From an uncultured Bacteroidales bacterium (GTDB lineage: Bacteria; Bacteroidota; Bacteroidia; Bacteroidales; UBA932): 64,000 nt of DNA. Below the pieces are notes generated by a model that was not told the origin of the DNA, searched no databases, and saw only the letters and a program-made list of their open reading frames with translations. This document shows, piece after piece, positions 1 to 9,025 of this stretch (position 1 is its first letter; each line of letters starts with the position of its first letter). The stretch is taken from positions 1-64,000 of the forward strand of contig CAMCFO010000009.1 in NCBI GenBank assembly GCA_945874155.1. Reading direction: 5' to 3'. Made by a program: the position numbers and the translations under genes.

Positions 1-279
1 ACAGATTCTTCAAAGTGCCAAAATGGCCCTTTGGATGTCACTTTGGAAGAAAAGGAGCTGCTTGAATTCGTGAAGGCCAATCCCAAGGCAACACAAGAGC
101 AGATAGCAGAGCATATCGGAAAATCATCCCGGACAGTCAAGCGGATAACCGCCAATCTTTGTCAGAAAGGATATCTCAAGCGCGAGAGGGGCAAGAGGAA
201 CGGTGTCTGGATAACAACAAAGCCTGAACTCCGAAGGTATGAAATTTTCCTGCAGTTCCTTATGTGCCCAGAGAGTTGA
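1..279 (+). CDS. C-terminal end of a winged-helix regulator / AlbA_2-type ATP-binding protein (partial)
   Basis: The frame is open from base 1, so only about the last 92 residues are present and the start lies outside the window. The visible part is a helix-turn-helix (TQEQIAEHIGKSSRTVKRI) followed by a wing-like stretch (KGYLKRERGKRNGVW) and a short tail. In Bacteroidota this winged helix commonly ends proteins with an N-terminal AlbA_2 (divergent AAA-4) domain annotated as transcriptional regulators; that assignment is inference because the N-terminus is missing. It could also be another MarR/DeoR-like regulator. About 200 bases with no clear gene separate it from the GH16 gene, so it is probably not part of that operon. 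Confidence 0.7.
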   Translation, partial: TDSSKCQNGPLDVTLEEKELLEFVKANPKATQEQIAEHIGKSSRTVKRITANLCQKGYLKRERGKRNGVWITTKPELRRYEIFLQFLMCPES

Positions 280-483
280 GGCTAAAGCATTGACTATTAT
301 TATAACATATCGCTGCTTTTTCTCTTTGGCCTCAAGTTTCTCAAGTGGAAATGGCTATATCGCAAAAGTCAAATAATAACCACGAACAAAATTCTTGTGA
401 CATTGGAATTGTTCAGGAAATAATTCTACCTTAAAGTCGGGGCAGTCATATTACTTTGTGTCTGGTTATAACACAAACTAATT

Positions 484-1914
484 ATGATACGTACAAATAT
501 GAATCTGTTTGCTGCACTGGCTTCATTGGCTCTTTCCATATCATCTTGCGGGTTTTCTCCCGTACAGAAGGAAGACAACGGCACACCTGCAATCCAACTC
601 GGTCTGGTGGCCGTAGAAGAACGATCAATCACAGTGGATGTGGCGGTCAGCGGGACTGACAAAATCAATTTTACTTATGTACAGTGTACACAATTGTCCA
701 CTGGGGAATCAAAGACGGAAATTCTTCCCGACCCGAAGGAGGGGAGAGTGACAGTTTCGGCTCTGGCCAAGGGCGAGACTTATGAGTTGTGTGCCTTCGC
801 AGATATCCCTGATAATGATTCTCCGATTGGCAGCGACAAACTTACGGTCACTACAGGAAAAGCCGTAACTGTGTCTGTGACAAGGCGGGAAGGTGCGGAA
901 ATGGATGTGAAACTTACTGTCAACATTCCCAAGACTCCGGTCATGAAAGGCTTTACCTATAAGAAGCAGTCGGGTCCGGAGGATCCTGTCTATGTGATAG
1001 TTGAAGGTGACAGGACAGAATACACACTCAAGGGTATAGAGCAGTATTCCACTTATCTCGTCAAGGGCTTTGCTGATTTCGGCGACGGGTATCAGTGGAG
1101 TGATGAACTGGTGGTTTCCGCACCGCCAAGGGAGGACATAGGGGATTACAAACTCGTATTTTCGGCCGAATTCGACCAAGACAACGAGGATCTTACCAAA
1201 GTCTGGTCTTTCGAGGAGGGCTCCAAAATCAGGAACAATGAAGACCAGTTCTATTCAAAGAGCAAGGAAAATGCTTTCACAAAAGACGGCTGCCTGCATA
1301 TTGTAGCACGCCGCGACCATCTTGGAAGCGACGGAAAAAACCACAGTTACACATCAGCATCCCTGACCACGCAACATTCTTTTGTCTATTGTTACGGCAA
1401 GGTTGAAGTCCGTGCAAAAATTCCAACCGGTGGAGGAATGTGGCCTGCAATCTGGCAGGTGGGCAACACCTACACCTGGCCGCAGAACGGAGAATTGGAC
1501 ATTATGGAATATTACAGGGAAAAAATCCTGGCCAATGTTGCTTACGGCGGTACGGCCAACTATTCTCCGACGTGGCGTTCCTCAAGTCATCCTATGTCCG
1601 GATTCGAGGCGAAGAATCCTAACTGGAGGAATGAGTTCCATATCTGGCTCCTGGAATGGGATTATGACTGGATCCGCATATACCTGGATGGCGAGCTTCT
1701 GAATCAGGTTTCCGTAAACGAGACCTTCAACAAAGGCGTGGGCGGCAATTACGAAAACCCGTACAGATACCATCGTGACGGATTCGGACACTATCTGTGG
1801 CTCAACCTTGCAATAGGAGGCAATAACGGTGGCACAATCGACAACTCCCTCTTCCCTGCCGAATATCTTATTGACTATGTAAGGGTTTATCAGAAGGAAA
1901 GACTTCCTGAATGA
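484..1914 (+). CDS. GH16 family beta-glucanase lipoprotein (laminarinase-like)
   Basis: Secreted endo-acting glycoside hydrolase of family 16, expected to cut beta-1,3 or mixed-linkage glucans. A lipoprotein signal ends at Cys22 (LSISSC), placing it in an envelope lipid leaflet, probably surface-exposed. Residues about 35-215 look like one or two beta-sandwich modules of the Fn3 type; the catalytic domain covers about 220-475. The GH16 active-site signature ELDIME is present: Glu337 (nucleophile), Asp339 and Glu342 (acid/base), with the extra Met of the beta-bulge laminarinase type. WPAIW upstream and YLIDYVRVYQ at the end are also typical of the family. 476 residues, complete. It heads a three-gene + strand group with two lipoproteins and faces the susC-susD-HTCS operon, so it is the likely enzyme of a beta-glucan utilisation locus. 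Exact substrate is inference. Confidence 0.93.
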   Translation: MIRTNMNLFAALASLALSISSCGFSPVQKEDNGTPAIQLGLVAVEERSITVDVAVSGTDKINFTYVQCTQLSTGESKTEILPDPKEGRVTVSALAKGETYELCAFADIPDNDSPIGSDKLTVTTGKAVTVSVTRREGAEMDVKLTVNIPKTPVMKGFTYKKQSGPEDPVYVIVEGDRTEYTLKGIEQYSTYLVKGFADFGDGYQWSDELVVSAPPREDIGDYKLVFSAEFDQDNEDLTKVWSFEEGSKIRNNEDQFYSKSKENAFTKDGCLHIVARRDHLGSDGKNHSYTSASLTTQHSFVYCYGKVEVRAKIPTGGGMWPAIWQVGNTYTWPQNGELDIMEYYREKILANVAYGGTANYSPTWRSSSHPMSGFEAKNPNWRNEFHIWLLEWDYDWIRIYLDGELLNQVSVNETFNKGVGGNYENPYRYHRDGFGHYLWLNLAIGGNNGGTIDNSLFPAEYLIDYVRVYQKERLPE

Positions 1915-1959
1915 TAACCTCCCAGGATAAATGTATAACCTCTTAATAACACAAAGATT

Positions 1960-2865
1960 ATGAAAACAGCAAAATTTCTGACCGCAGTTTTTTCTGCGGC
2001 GGCAATCACAACACTCTTCGTTTCCTGCAATAAGGACAACACCACTCCTGGTAGTGGCGATCCCGGGACCGGTGAGACCCAGACTCTGACTCTTTCCCAA
2101 TCCTCCATTGATGTGAAGGCAGGCGAAAGCGCAACAGTGGAAATCACCTCGGGCAACGGTGGATATACCGTAAAAACAGCTGATCCTGAGACAGCAACCG
2201 CTTCTGTTGAGGGGACCACTATCACAGTCAATGGAATCAAGGCCGGCTCTACAATGATTACCGTGATGGATGCTGCAAAGCAGGCAAAGCCTCTTCAGGT
2301 AAAAGTCACAAAGTCAGGTACCAATGCCATACCTACTGACGTCCTCTATGACATTGAGGTGTTCTCCAGCGAGACTGGCGCATCCTATGCACCTGAATGG
2401 GTGGATTGGCAGCCGACTCTCACTAAGAATGTCAAAGGTACTTATATCGCATCCATTCTCGACATCAAGAACGGCGCTACGAATGCCTCATCTTATAAGA
2501 GTGATGCTGCGGTGACAGAGTTTATGGCTAATCCTACCATAGATGAAGGAGTAATTTTGCTCGGAGGATATATCGCTGACGGCACTTCTCCTGACTACGG
2601 ATATTCCTGCCCTGCAGTGATGATTACCAACAATGACGATGCTTCACATCCGGGCTGCAAAGTGGTGACTGTGATTGCTTCCTGCCTTAGCGGCTATCTC
2701 GGTTGGGAAGACGGCAAATATGTATCCCGTCCCGGTACTGCCTGGTATGACCCTTCTGACGGCAGCATCACTCTCAAGGACTGCTATGGAGAACTCTATT
2801 GGGGAGGCGCAAAGCAGTTGACATGGAAATTCAACTACAACAGAAAGTACACACCTGTTAAATAA
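1960..2865 (+). CDS. Lipoprotein with Ig-like (BIG2) domain and a repeated C-terminal domain; candidate glycan-binding protein
   Basis: The signal peptide ends at Cys23 (TLFVSC). Residues about 40-115 form a BIG2-like bacterial Ig domain (it starts LTLSQSSIDVKAGESATV). From about residue 120 there is a domain I cannot name, with the landmarks VILLGGY, SPDYGY, HPGCK, PGTAWYDP, CYGELYWG and FNYNRKY. The same domain occurs twice in the next gene, whose product is a longer relative. It starts 45 bases after the GH16 gene, so the three are probably one transcript. In polysaccharide utilisation loci, lipoproteins in this position are usually surface glycan-binding proteins; that role is inferred from position, not from a recognised carbohydrate-binding fold. 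Confidence 0.82.
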   Translation: MKTAKFLTAVFSAAAITTLFVSCNKDNTTPGSGDPGTGETQTLTLSQSSIDVKAGESATVEITSGNGGYTVKTADPETATASVEGTTITVNGIKAGSTMITVMDAAKQAKPLQVKVTKSGTNAIPTDVLYDIEVFSSETGASYAPEWVDWQPTLTKNVKGTYIASILDIKNGATNASSYKSDAAVTEFMANPTIDEGVILLGGYIADGTSPDYGYSCPAVMITNNDDASHPGCKVVTVIASCLSGYLGWEDGKYVSRPGTAWYDPSDGSITLKDCYGELYWGGAKQLTWKFNYNRKYTPVK

Positions 2866-2867
2866 CC

Positions 2868-4943
2868 ATGCTTATGAAAAATTACACTTATATAATATTG
2901 GCATCGCTTGCTGCTTCTACACTCCTGCTTGCTTGCCAGAAGGCAGAGGAACCAGGTCAGATAACTGATGACCCCAAGCCGTCCGAGGGCTTCTCCTATA
3001 CTCTTGCCTTGAATGCTGATTCTTTTTCTGACCGTATAGCTGCTGCCGACGAGGTAGGCATATATATACCTTCTGTCGGGCAATTGAAGGCCACTGTTGA
3101 TGTGAAGGAGAATATCAGGACTTTGACTTTCTCCACAGAAAAAGAACTCACGGAGCAGGTAAGTGTATTTGTGCCCGCTTCTGCAAATGTTAGTGAGGAA
3201 GGAGCCGTTTCTATGGAGATACCATCCAGACAGAAGTCTTCCGACAAGGATATGCCGGCTGTTTCTGCTCCGGTGTCAGTGAAAGACGGTGCTGCCACTC
3301 TGCTGTCCCTCGGAGCATATATTGATTTCAATATTGCTTCCACAATGGCCGAGTCTGCAAAACTTCAATCCGTGACATTCTCATCCGAAACGGCTATGGC
3401 AGGTAGTTTTGAAATCAGTTTGCCGGTTGTGGATCCTTCTCTGGACGTAACTCTTGCATTGAACGCTCTGGAGAGCAAGTCCGTAACTGTGGAAATGGAT
3501 TCTGACCAGATTCTTGGCGCAACTGCTGTTGCCGTAAGGATGTTGATAGCTCCCGGAACCTATTCAGGAACAGTCACAGTGAACACTGACAAAGGCAGTT
3601 ATGAATATACTTCGGTTAACGTTACTGCTCAGAGAGCCGGGACTGAGAGTGTGGAGATAACTCTTTCCGACCCTCTGGTAACATATTCAGTTGATACCTC
3701 CGTTCCATACAATATCCTGGAAACTGCTGAGGGAACCACGGTCGCTTCCAACACCTGGATTATTTCCAAGGCGGATTATGTGAACAAGACCAATTTTGCC
3801 GCCAACTTCACAGATGAAACCATAGGTTCATATTTCTCTCTGGTAGAGGACGAAAATGTGGTCCTCCTTGGAGGATATGTGGAGAAAGGCAAACCTGACT
3901 ACGGTTATACTTCCATTGCTGTCCTCGTCTATGACAGGGAATCTGCTGAGCATCCCGGCTGCAAGGAGGCAGAAATTCTCAGTACCAACATCGCTGCTTC
4001 GCTGGAATGGAACGGTTACACCAGCAATCCGGGTTCAGCTTGGTACAACCCGCAAAGCGGGGAAATCGTAATCGAGAATTGTGCTGGGCATCTCGGCTGG
4101 GGATATGACTTCAGCTGGAACCGAACCTATGCTCCTGCCGATGACCTGACTCTTGCCGCAAGCTCTGTCACACTCAAGGAGGGTGCTGTGAAGGAAGTGG
4201 AAATTACCTGGTCCAACGGCAGTTGCACTGCAGAAACCGACAATGAGGCAGTCGCAACTGTAGAGGTTTCAGACAAGGTGCTTTCAGTTACCGGAGTTGC
4301 TGCAGGTAATGCAACTGTCACGGTAAAAGATGAAAAAGGCAAGACAGCCCAGCTTGGTGTGACAGTAACCGCCGCATCGACAGGCAGTGACGGAATCCCT
4401 ACGGACATCAAGTATGACATTACCCTCCTCGAAGGGGATACTGCCTATTCATCTTCATACAAGCCTACTTTCGCCGACAGGGAAATCAAGGGAATCTGGC
4501 TCTGCTCAAGGGCTGACTATTTTGCGCAGACAGAGAACTCTTCACCGTTCTATTCAGCAAAGGACCCTTGGGTGAACAGCATCTATTTCAATTACCGTAC
4601 GGATGACGATGTCATAATAGCGGCAGCCGGTTATATCGGCGGTGACGGAACGACCAATTACGCTTATCTCGCAATAGGGTTCCAACTGACTTCCGAGACC
4701 GTTACAGAAGGCGAATTTGCCGGATGCAAGGTCGTGAATGTTCTGGATTCCGTTATTTCAGGTGCAGATGCTCCTGCTTATGATGGTCACAATCTCGACT
4801 GGTTCCACAGCGTCGGTTATGACAGCGAATCTGGTACTGGCTACTATAACCCTCAGGACAAGACGATTACAATCGTGAATGTCGGAGGCAAGAAGGAGAA
4901 CAAAGTAATCAATTTCCACAGGAAGCTGTCTCCTCAGGAATAA
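2868..4943 (+). CDS. Large multidomain lipoprotein: fimbrillin-like N-terminus, two copies of the shared domain and a BIG2 domain
   Basis: It starts two bases after the previous stop; an ATG six bases further in is equally possible. Signal peptide with lipobox LLLAC, Cys23. Residues about 40-270 resemble the fimbrillin-like N-terminal domain of Bacteroidota cell-surface proteins (beta-rich, with a DEVGIYIP segment); this is tentative. Residues about 275-425 carry the first copy of the domain shared with the upstream protein (VVLLGGY, KPDYGY, HPGCK, PGSAWYNP, CAGHLGWG, WNRTYAP). Residues about 426-505 are a BIG2 Ig-like domain. Residues about 508-691 carry a second, more diverged copy (IPTDIKYDI, FAGCKVV, YYNPQDKTI). 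The arrangement looks like a duplicated and extended version of the neighbour. Probably a surface glycan-binding or adhesive lipoprotein of the same locus; function not proven by sequence. Confidence 0.82.
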   Translation: MLMKNYTYIILASLAASTLLLACQKAEEPGQITDDPKPSEGFSYTLALNADSFSDRIAAADEVGIYIPSVGQLKATVDVKENIRTLTFSTEKELTEQVSVFVPASANVSEEGAVSMEIPSRQKSSDKDMPAVSAPVSVKDGAATLLSLGAYIDFNIASTMAESAKLQSVTFSSETAMAGSFEISLPVVDPSLDVTLALNALESKSVTVEMDSDQILGATAVAVRMLIAPGTYSGTVTVNTDKGSYEYTSVNVTAQRAGTESVEITLSDPLVTYSVDTSVPYNILETAEGTTVASNTWIISKADYVNKTNFAANFTDETIGSYFSLVEDENVVLLGGYVEKGKPDYGYTSIAVLVYDRESAEHPGCKEAEILSTNIAASLEWNGYTSNPGSAWYNPQSGEIVIENCAGHLGWGYDFSWNRTYAPADDLTLAASSVTLKEGAVKEVEITWSNGSCTAETDNEAVATVEVSDKVLSVTGVAAGNATVTVKDEKGKTAQLGVTVTAASTGSDGIPTDIKYDITLLEGDTAYSSSYKPTFADREIKGIWLCSRADYFAQTENSSPFYSAKDPWVNSIYFNYRTDDDVIIAAAGYIGGDGTTNYAYLAIGFQLTSETVTEGEFAGCKVVNVLDSVISGADAPAYDGHNLDWFHSVGYDSESGTGYYNPQDKTITIVNVGGKKENKVINFHRKLSPQE

Positions 4944-4966
4944 GCCTGGAGTGTGTGTATATAGGT

Positions 4967-4993
4967 GGGGATGGTCATCAAAAGGCCATCCCT
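4967..4993. terminator. Hairpin between convergent transcripts
   Basis: GGGATGG (4968-4974) pairs with CCATCCC (4986-4992) across an 11-base loop, between the end of the + strand lipoprotein operon and the stop codon of the - strand sensor gene. The flanking T or A runs are weak, so termination in either direction is plausible but not certain. Confidence 0.45.
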
Positions 4994-7900
4994 TATTGCA
5001 TCTGATTGGCGTTGCGGCAATAGTCGCCCGGATTGACTCCGAATTTCTTCTTGAACAGGGATGAGAAGTATTTGGGGTCATTGAAACCTACGGCATAGGC
5101 AACTTCCGAGACCCTGATTTTGCCATCCGTCTGCTGTATGATTTTGCTCGCCGCATTCAGACGGATATTGTTTACGAACCCTGATGGAGTCATACCTGTG
5201 AGGGTTTTCATTTTTTCTGCAAGAGTGGACTTGGACATATTCATAGCCTTGGTGAAGTCGGAAAGGCTGAAATCGAAGTCTCCGAGATGCTGGTTCACAT
5301 AGTCCACGGCCTGCTGAAGGAATTTCTCGTCCATTGTGGTGTAATTCAACTCGCCCGGATTGAAAACCAGCTGTTTGCGGTAGTCGGCTCCGGCTTTCTC
5401 CACTTTACGCAGCAGCCCGCATATAATGGCATCCAGCACATTCACATCGAACGGCTTTGTCAGATATGCGTCCGCACCCACCTCGTATCCGGTGATTTTG
5501 TCCGCTGATGTCTGTTTTGCGGTAATCAGCACGACAGGAATGTGGCAGTATTCGATGTTTTCCTTTATCCAGGCACAGAAATCATATCCGTTCATTCCCG
5601 GCATCATAATGTCCGACAAAATGATTTTGACGCCATTGTTCTCTTTCAGCTGAGCAATTGCTTCTTCTGCCGACCCCGCAGCAATCACATTGTACTCTTT
5701 TGCCAAATGTTCTTCCAGCAGACCGAGCAGGTCACGGTTGTCCTCAACCACCATCACGGTGGTATTTTCTTCATTATGCTGATGCGGAATCTTCTTTTCT
5801 GTGCTTTCCGGTGTGACATCCAGGAAACTTTCCCTTTCCGCAGCAGTGTAGCAGTCCTGATGCACAGGTATGAGGACCGTAAAGGTCGTACCTTCTCCTT
5901 TATGGCTCTCAACGCTGATTTGCCCGTGGTGCAGGTCCACCAGATTCTTGACCAGGGACAAGCCTATGCCAGTGCCGGTAGTGTTGTGCTTGCGGTAGTC
6001 TCCGTCGTAGAAACGCTGGAAAAGGTGGTCAAGTTGTTCCTCGCTCATTCCGTCTCCTGTATCCGACACCTTCAGTACGAGGTTCCTGCCTTGTATGTCC
6101 AGGTCTGTGCTGACCGTCACGCTGCCTCCGGGATGATTGTATTTCGTGGCGTTGGAAAGCAGGTTGTACAGGATTTTGTCCAATTTGTCAGTGTCGAACC
6201 AGCCCTCAATATTTTTCTTTCCCAGACTCTCGAATTTGTATTCAATCTGCTTCTTCTGTGATAGCGGTTCAAATGCCATCACACAATTTTTTACGAATGA
6301 GGTGATGTCTCCATAGACCACTTTGAGTTTGAGATTGCCTGATTCAGCTTTCCGGAACTCCAGAATCTGTTGAATCAGTCTCATAAGCCTCATTGCATTT
6401 TCAGAAATGAATTCGTATTGTCTCACACCCGGATTTTCCGTTTTCAGTTCCTCCACTGCCGTAATGATGATGGTCAGAGGGGTCATCAGTTCGTGGGTGA
6501 TATTGGTGAAAAACTGCAATTTGTTGTGGTTCAGTTCCTCAGATTTCTTTCTGTTGATTTCGAAAACTTCCATCTTCTTCTGCATCTGCATCCTGTTCCT
6601 GCTTATTTTCAGGATGACAGCCGCGATGAAAACCACGATGACGGCATATATGCACTTTGCCCACCAGCTCGCCCAAGGGGCCGGATTCACGCTTATCTGT
6701 ATGATTTTGGGGACAGTCCACTCCCCGTTTGGTTTCGATGCCTTGACGAAGAAACGGTATTTGCCGGGCTTCAGGTTGTTGTAATAGGCGTTGCGGTGGC
6801 TTGCGTCGGTGGAAATCCAATCCTGGTCATAGCCCTCAAGCATATAGGCATACCGGGTGGAACCGGAATGTCTGAAATTGATTTTGGCAAACTCTATGGT
6901 GAAGTTGTTCTGAGAATGTTTGAGCACAAAATCACTGCTTCTGTCTATGGCGTATCTGCTTACGTCCTGTTTGTCGGGGGGAGGTAGGGTTCTTAGGGAT
7001 TTGTCGAATATCTTGAAGTCGGTGATGGTGAGTATGTCTTCTCCGTCCTCATTTTGTCCGTTGAGCGATGGAAATAGAGGGACTGTCGATATGCCGTGTG
7101 CAGAGCCGACAAGGAAACTTCCGTCTTCCAGTTCTTCTATCGTGTTGCGTGGTATGTAATTGTCCATCAGACCATCTGTGGAGGTGATGAGGCTGATTTT
7201 GTCCGGGTGTCCCTCCTTGTCCAGACTCATCTGAATCAGACCCTTGTTCGTTGCTATCCACAGATTTCCGTTACGGTCTTCCCTTATATTTGTCACAACC
7301 GTACCGTTGGAAAGCAGGGCATCCACAGGCTTTACCATTTGCAGAACATTGTCCTTTATGATGAACAGCCCGTTCTCTGTGCCGACCCAGATGCGTTGTG
7401 CAGAGTCGGACCATAAGCAGAGCGCTCCGTCTGTCAGGGGCATATCGATATGGCTGCATTCATACAACTTTTCTGTGAGGGTGAAATGGAATATTCCGTT
7501 GTCGGAAGTCGCTGCCCAAATGCTTCCGCTCTTTTCGGAAGTCAGATCACAAATCAGACACGGAGGGATTGAATCGGCTGGATTCTTCAGCATTCCGTTT
7601 ATATTGATATAGCGTCTGTCTTCTGTCAGAATGCCGAAATTCTCTCTGGTCCCCACCCAGAGCCTGCCGTCCATATCCTTGTGAAAGCGGGTTATGAAGG
7701 GGTCTGTAAAGCCTGTTACTGCAATCTTGCGGGGAACTTGCCCTTTGCTGCACACCAATATGCCGGTCTCGCTTCCGGCGAGTACCTGACCCTCACCCAC
7801 TTCGATAAAGTCCTGGATATACTTTGTCTGGAACTTCGTATAACGGTCCTTCTCAAGGTCGTATTCAAACAGTCCGTAGCCTGCTATGGAAAGCCTGAGA

Positions 7901-9015
7901 ATTCCGTCAGATGAATGGGACAGGGCTCTCACTGAACTTGTTCCGTATTCTTTCCTGATGGAATTCAGACCGTTTCCTTCAATCTCCCTGCTCCTGGTAT
8001 CGGTGTAGAAGACACCACCGCCTCCGGAACTGAGCCACATATAGTGGTCACTGGTGGGGATTATGGAGTTTATTTCATTGAAGGGCAGGTCGTGACCGCT
8101 CTGGCCAGGGGAGTAGTTTTCGAATTTTGCATCTGGATTGAGAAGGTCTTTGCTGTGAAGTATGCTCAAGCCGGACCTCGAACCAATCCACAGGTCACCC
8201 GTTGACGGATTCTGGTTGATGCAGTAGATGATGTCGTCCAGAAGCGATGTGTCAGATTTTCCCTTGCGGTAAACAGTGATATTAGGTCCGGTACTTGAGT
8301 ACAGATTGTCCAGGCGCAGCAGACCGCTTCCCCAGGTCCCGACCCACAGATTCCTGTCCTTGTCGAAAAACAGCGTGTGAGGTGATTTAAGTTCCGGCAT
8401 CGATTTGAATCTGACCACTCTCTTTCCCCTCACATCGTACCTCAGCAGTCCTTCCGACCAGGTGCCTATCCACAAGTATCCGGCATTGTCCATTGCAAGG
8501 GTTTTCATATCTGTGGGAGTTATGCCCCATTCCTCCTCCGTGCAATATGCGAAATCTTCACTGTCCGGAAGTTTAGCGAAGAGGCCTCTGTTGGTTGCGA
8601 CCCATATAGTCCCGTCTTTGGCCGGAAGCACTGCCTCGATATGGCTGTTGTCCATAACAGGGGTAAGTTTCTTGTTGATGTTTCCCGTTTCCTTGTCCAG
8701 AAGGAAGAGACCGTTGTTGGTGCCTATCCACAAGTGTCCGGAACTGTCTTCGGACACCAGATTCACATATCCCGAGAGGACCTGTTTACGGGTTGATTTG
8801 TCCGTTTTGATGAATAGGAAATCGTAGCCGTCATATCTTGCCAGTCCGTTGGATGTGGGAATCCAGAGAAAGCCGTCGGAGTCCTGGCACAATTTCCTCG
8901 TTTCCCCGGACGGGAGTTGTGAGTTGGAGGATATGTTATGAAACGACAAATGCTGCGCCTGTATGGTCCAGGCACAGCAAAGCATTGTGACAAAAAGAAT
9001 TGCGGATCTTCTCAT
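4993..9015 (-). CDS. Hybrid two-component system sensor/regulator (HTCS) with AraC-type output
   Basis: One-protein sensor, kinase and transcription factor controlling the adjacent utilisation locus. Signal peptide (ends TIQAQ), then a large periplasmic sensor of two-component-regulator propeller repeats (about 25-700; repeated LWIGT / IWVAT strands), a Y_Y_Y domain (about 715-790) and one membrane helix (about 782-804). The cytoplasmic part has a HisKA domain with phospho-acceptor His841 (FFTNITHELMTP), a HATPase domain (N box LYNLLSNATKYNHPGG, G boxes DTGDGMS and GTGIGLSLV), a receiver with Asp1135 (ILSDIMMPG) and the conserved Lys in LTKPFD, and a C-terminal AraC-type double HTH (SEVAYAVGFNDPKYFSSLFK). 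1340 residues, normal for the class. It lies 10 bases after susD on the same strand, so it looks co-transcribed with susCD and able to regulate its own operon. Confidence 0.97.
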   Translation of the reverse strand: MRRSAILFVTMLCCAWTIQAQHLSFHNISSNSQLPSGETRKLCQDSDGFLWIPTSNGLARYDGYDFLFIKTDKSTRKQVLSGYVNLVSEDSSGHLWIGTNNGLFLLDKETGNINKKLTPVMDNSHIEAVLPAKDGTIWVATNRGLFAKLPDSEDFAYCTEEEWGITPTDMKTLAMDNAGYLWIGTWSEGLLRYDVRGKRVVRFKSMPELKSPHTLFFDKDRNLWVGTWGSGLLRLDNLYSSTGPNITVYRKGKSDTSLLDDIIYCINQNPSTGDLWIGSRSGLSILHSKDLLNPDAKFENYSPGQSGHDLPFNEINSIIPTSDHYMWLSSGGGGVFYTDTRSREIEGNGLNSIRKEYGTSSVRALSHSSDGILRLSIAGYGLFEYDLEKDRYTKFQTKYIQDFIEVGEGQVLAGSETGILVCSKGQVPRKIAVTGFTDPFITRFHKDMDGRLWVGTRENFGILTEDRRYININGMLKNPADSIPPCLICDLTSEKSGSIWAATSDNGIFHFTLTEKLYECSHIDMPLTDGALCLWSDSAQRIWVGTENGLFIIKDNVLQMVKPVDALLSNGTVVTNIREDRNGNLWIATNKGLIQMSLDKEGHPDKISLITSTDGLMDNYIPRNTIEELEDGSFLVGSAHGISTVPLFPSLNGQNEDGEDILTITDFKIFDKSLRTLPPPDKQDVSRYAIDRSSDFVLKHSQNNFTIEFAKINFRHSGSTRYAYMLEGYDQDWISTDASHRNAYYNNLKPGKYRFFVKASKPNGEWTVPKIIQISVNPAPWASWWAKCIYAVIVVFIAAVILKISRNRMQMQKKMEVFEINRKKSEELNHNKLQFFTNITHELMTPLTIIITAVEELKTENPGVRQYEFISENAMRLMRLIQQILEFRKAESGNLKLKVVYGDITSFVKNCVMAFEPLSQKKQIEYKFESLGKKNIEGWFDTDKLDKILYNLLSNATKYNHPGGSVTVSTDLDIQGRNLVLKVSDTGDGMSEEQLDHLFQRFYDGDYRKHNTTGTGIGLSLVKNLVDLHHGQISVESHKGEGTTFTVLIPVHQDCYTAAERESFLDVTPESTEKKIPHQHNEENTTVMVVEDNRDLLGLLEEHLAKEYNVIAAGSAEEAIAQLKENNGVKIILSDIMMPGMNGYDFCAWIKENIEYCHIPVVLITAKQTSADKITGYEVGADAYLTKPFDVNVLDAIICGLLRKVEKAGADYRKQLVFNPGELNYTTMDEKFLQQAVDYVNQHLGDFDFSLSDFTKAMNMSKSTLAEKMKTLTGMTPSGFVNNIRLNAASKIIQQTDGKIRVSEVAYAVGFNDPKYFSSLFKKKFGVNPGDYCRNANQMQ

Positions 9016-9025
9016 AGACTTTTAT

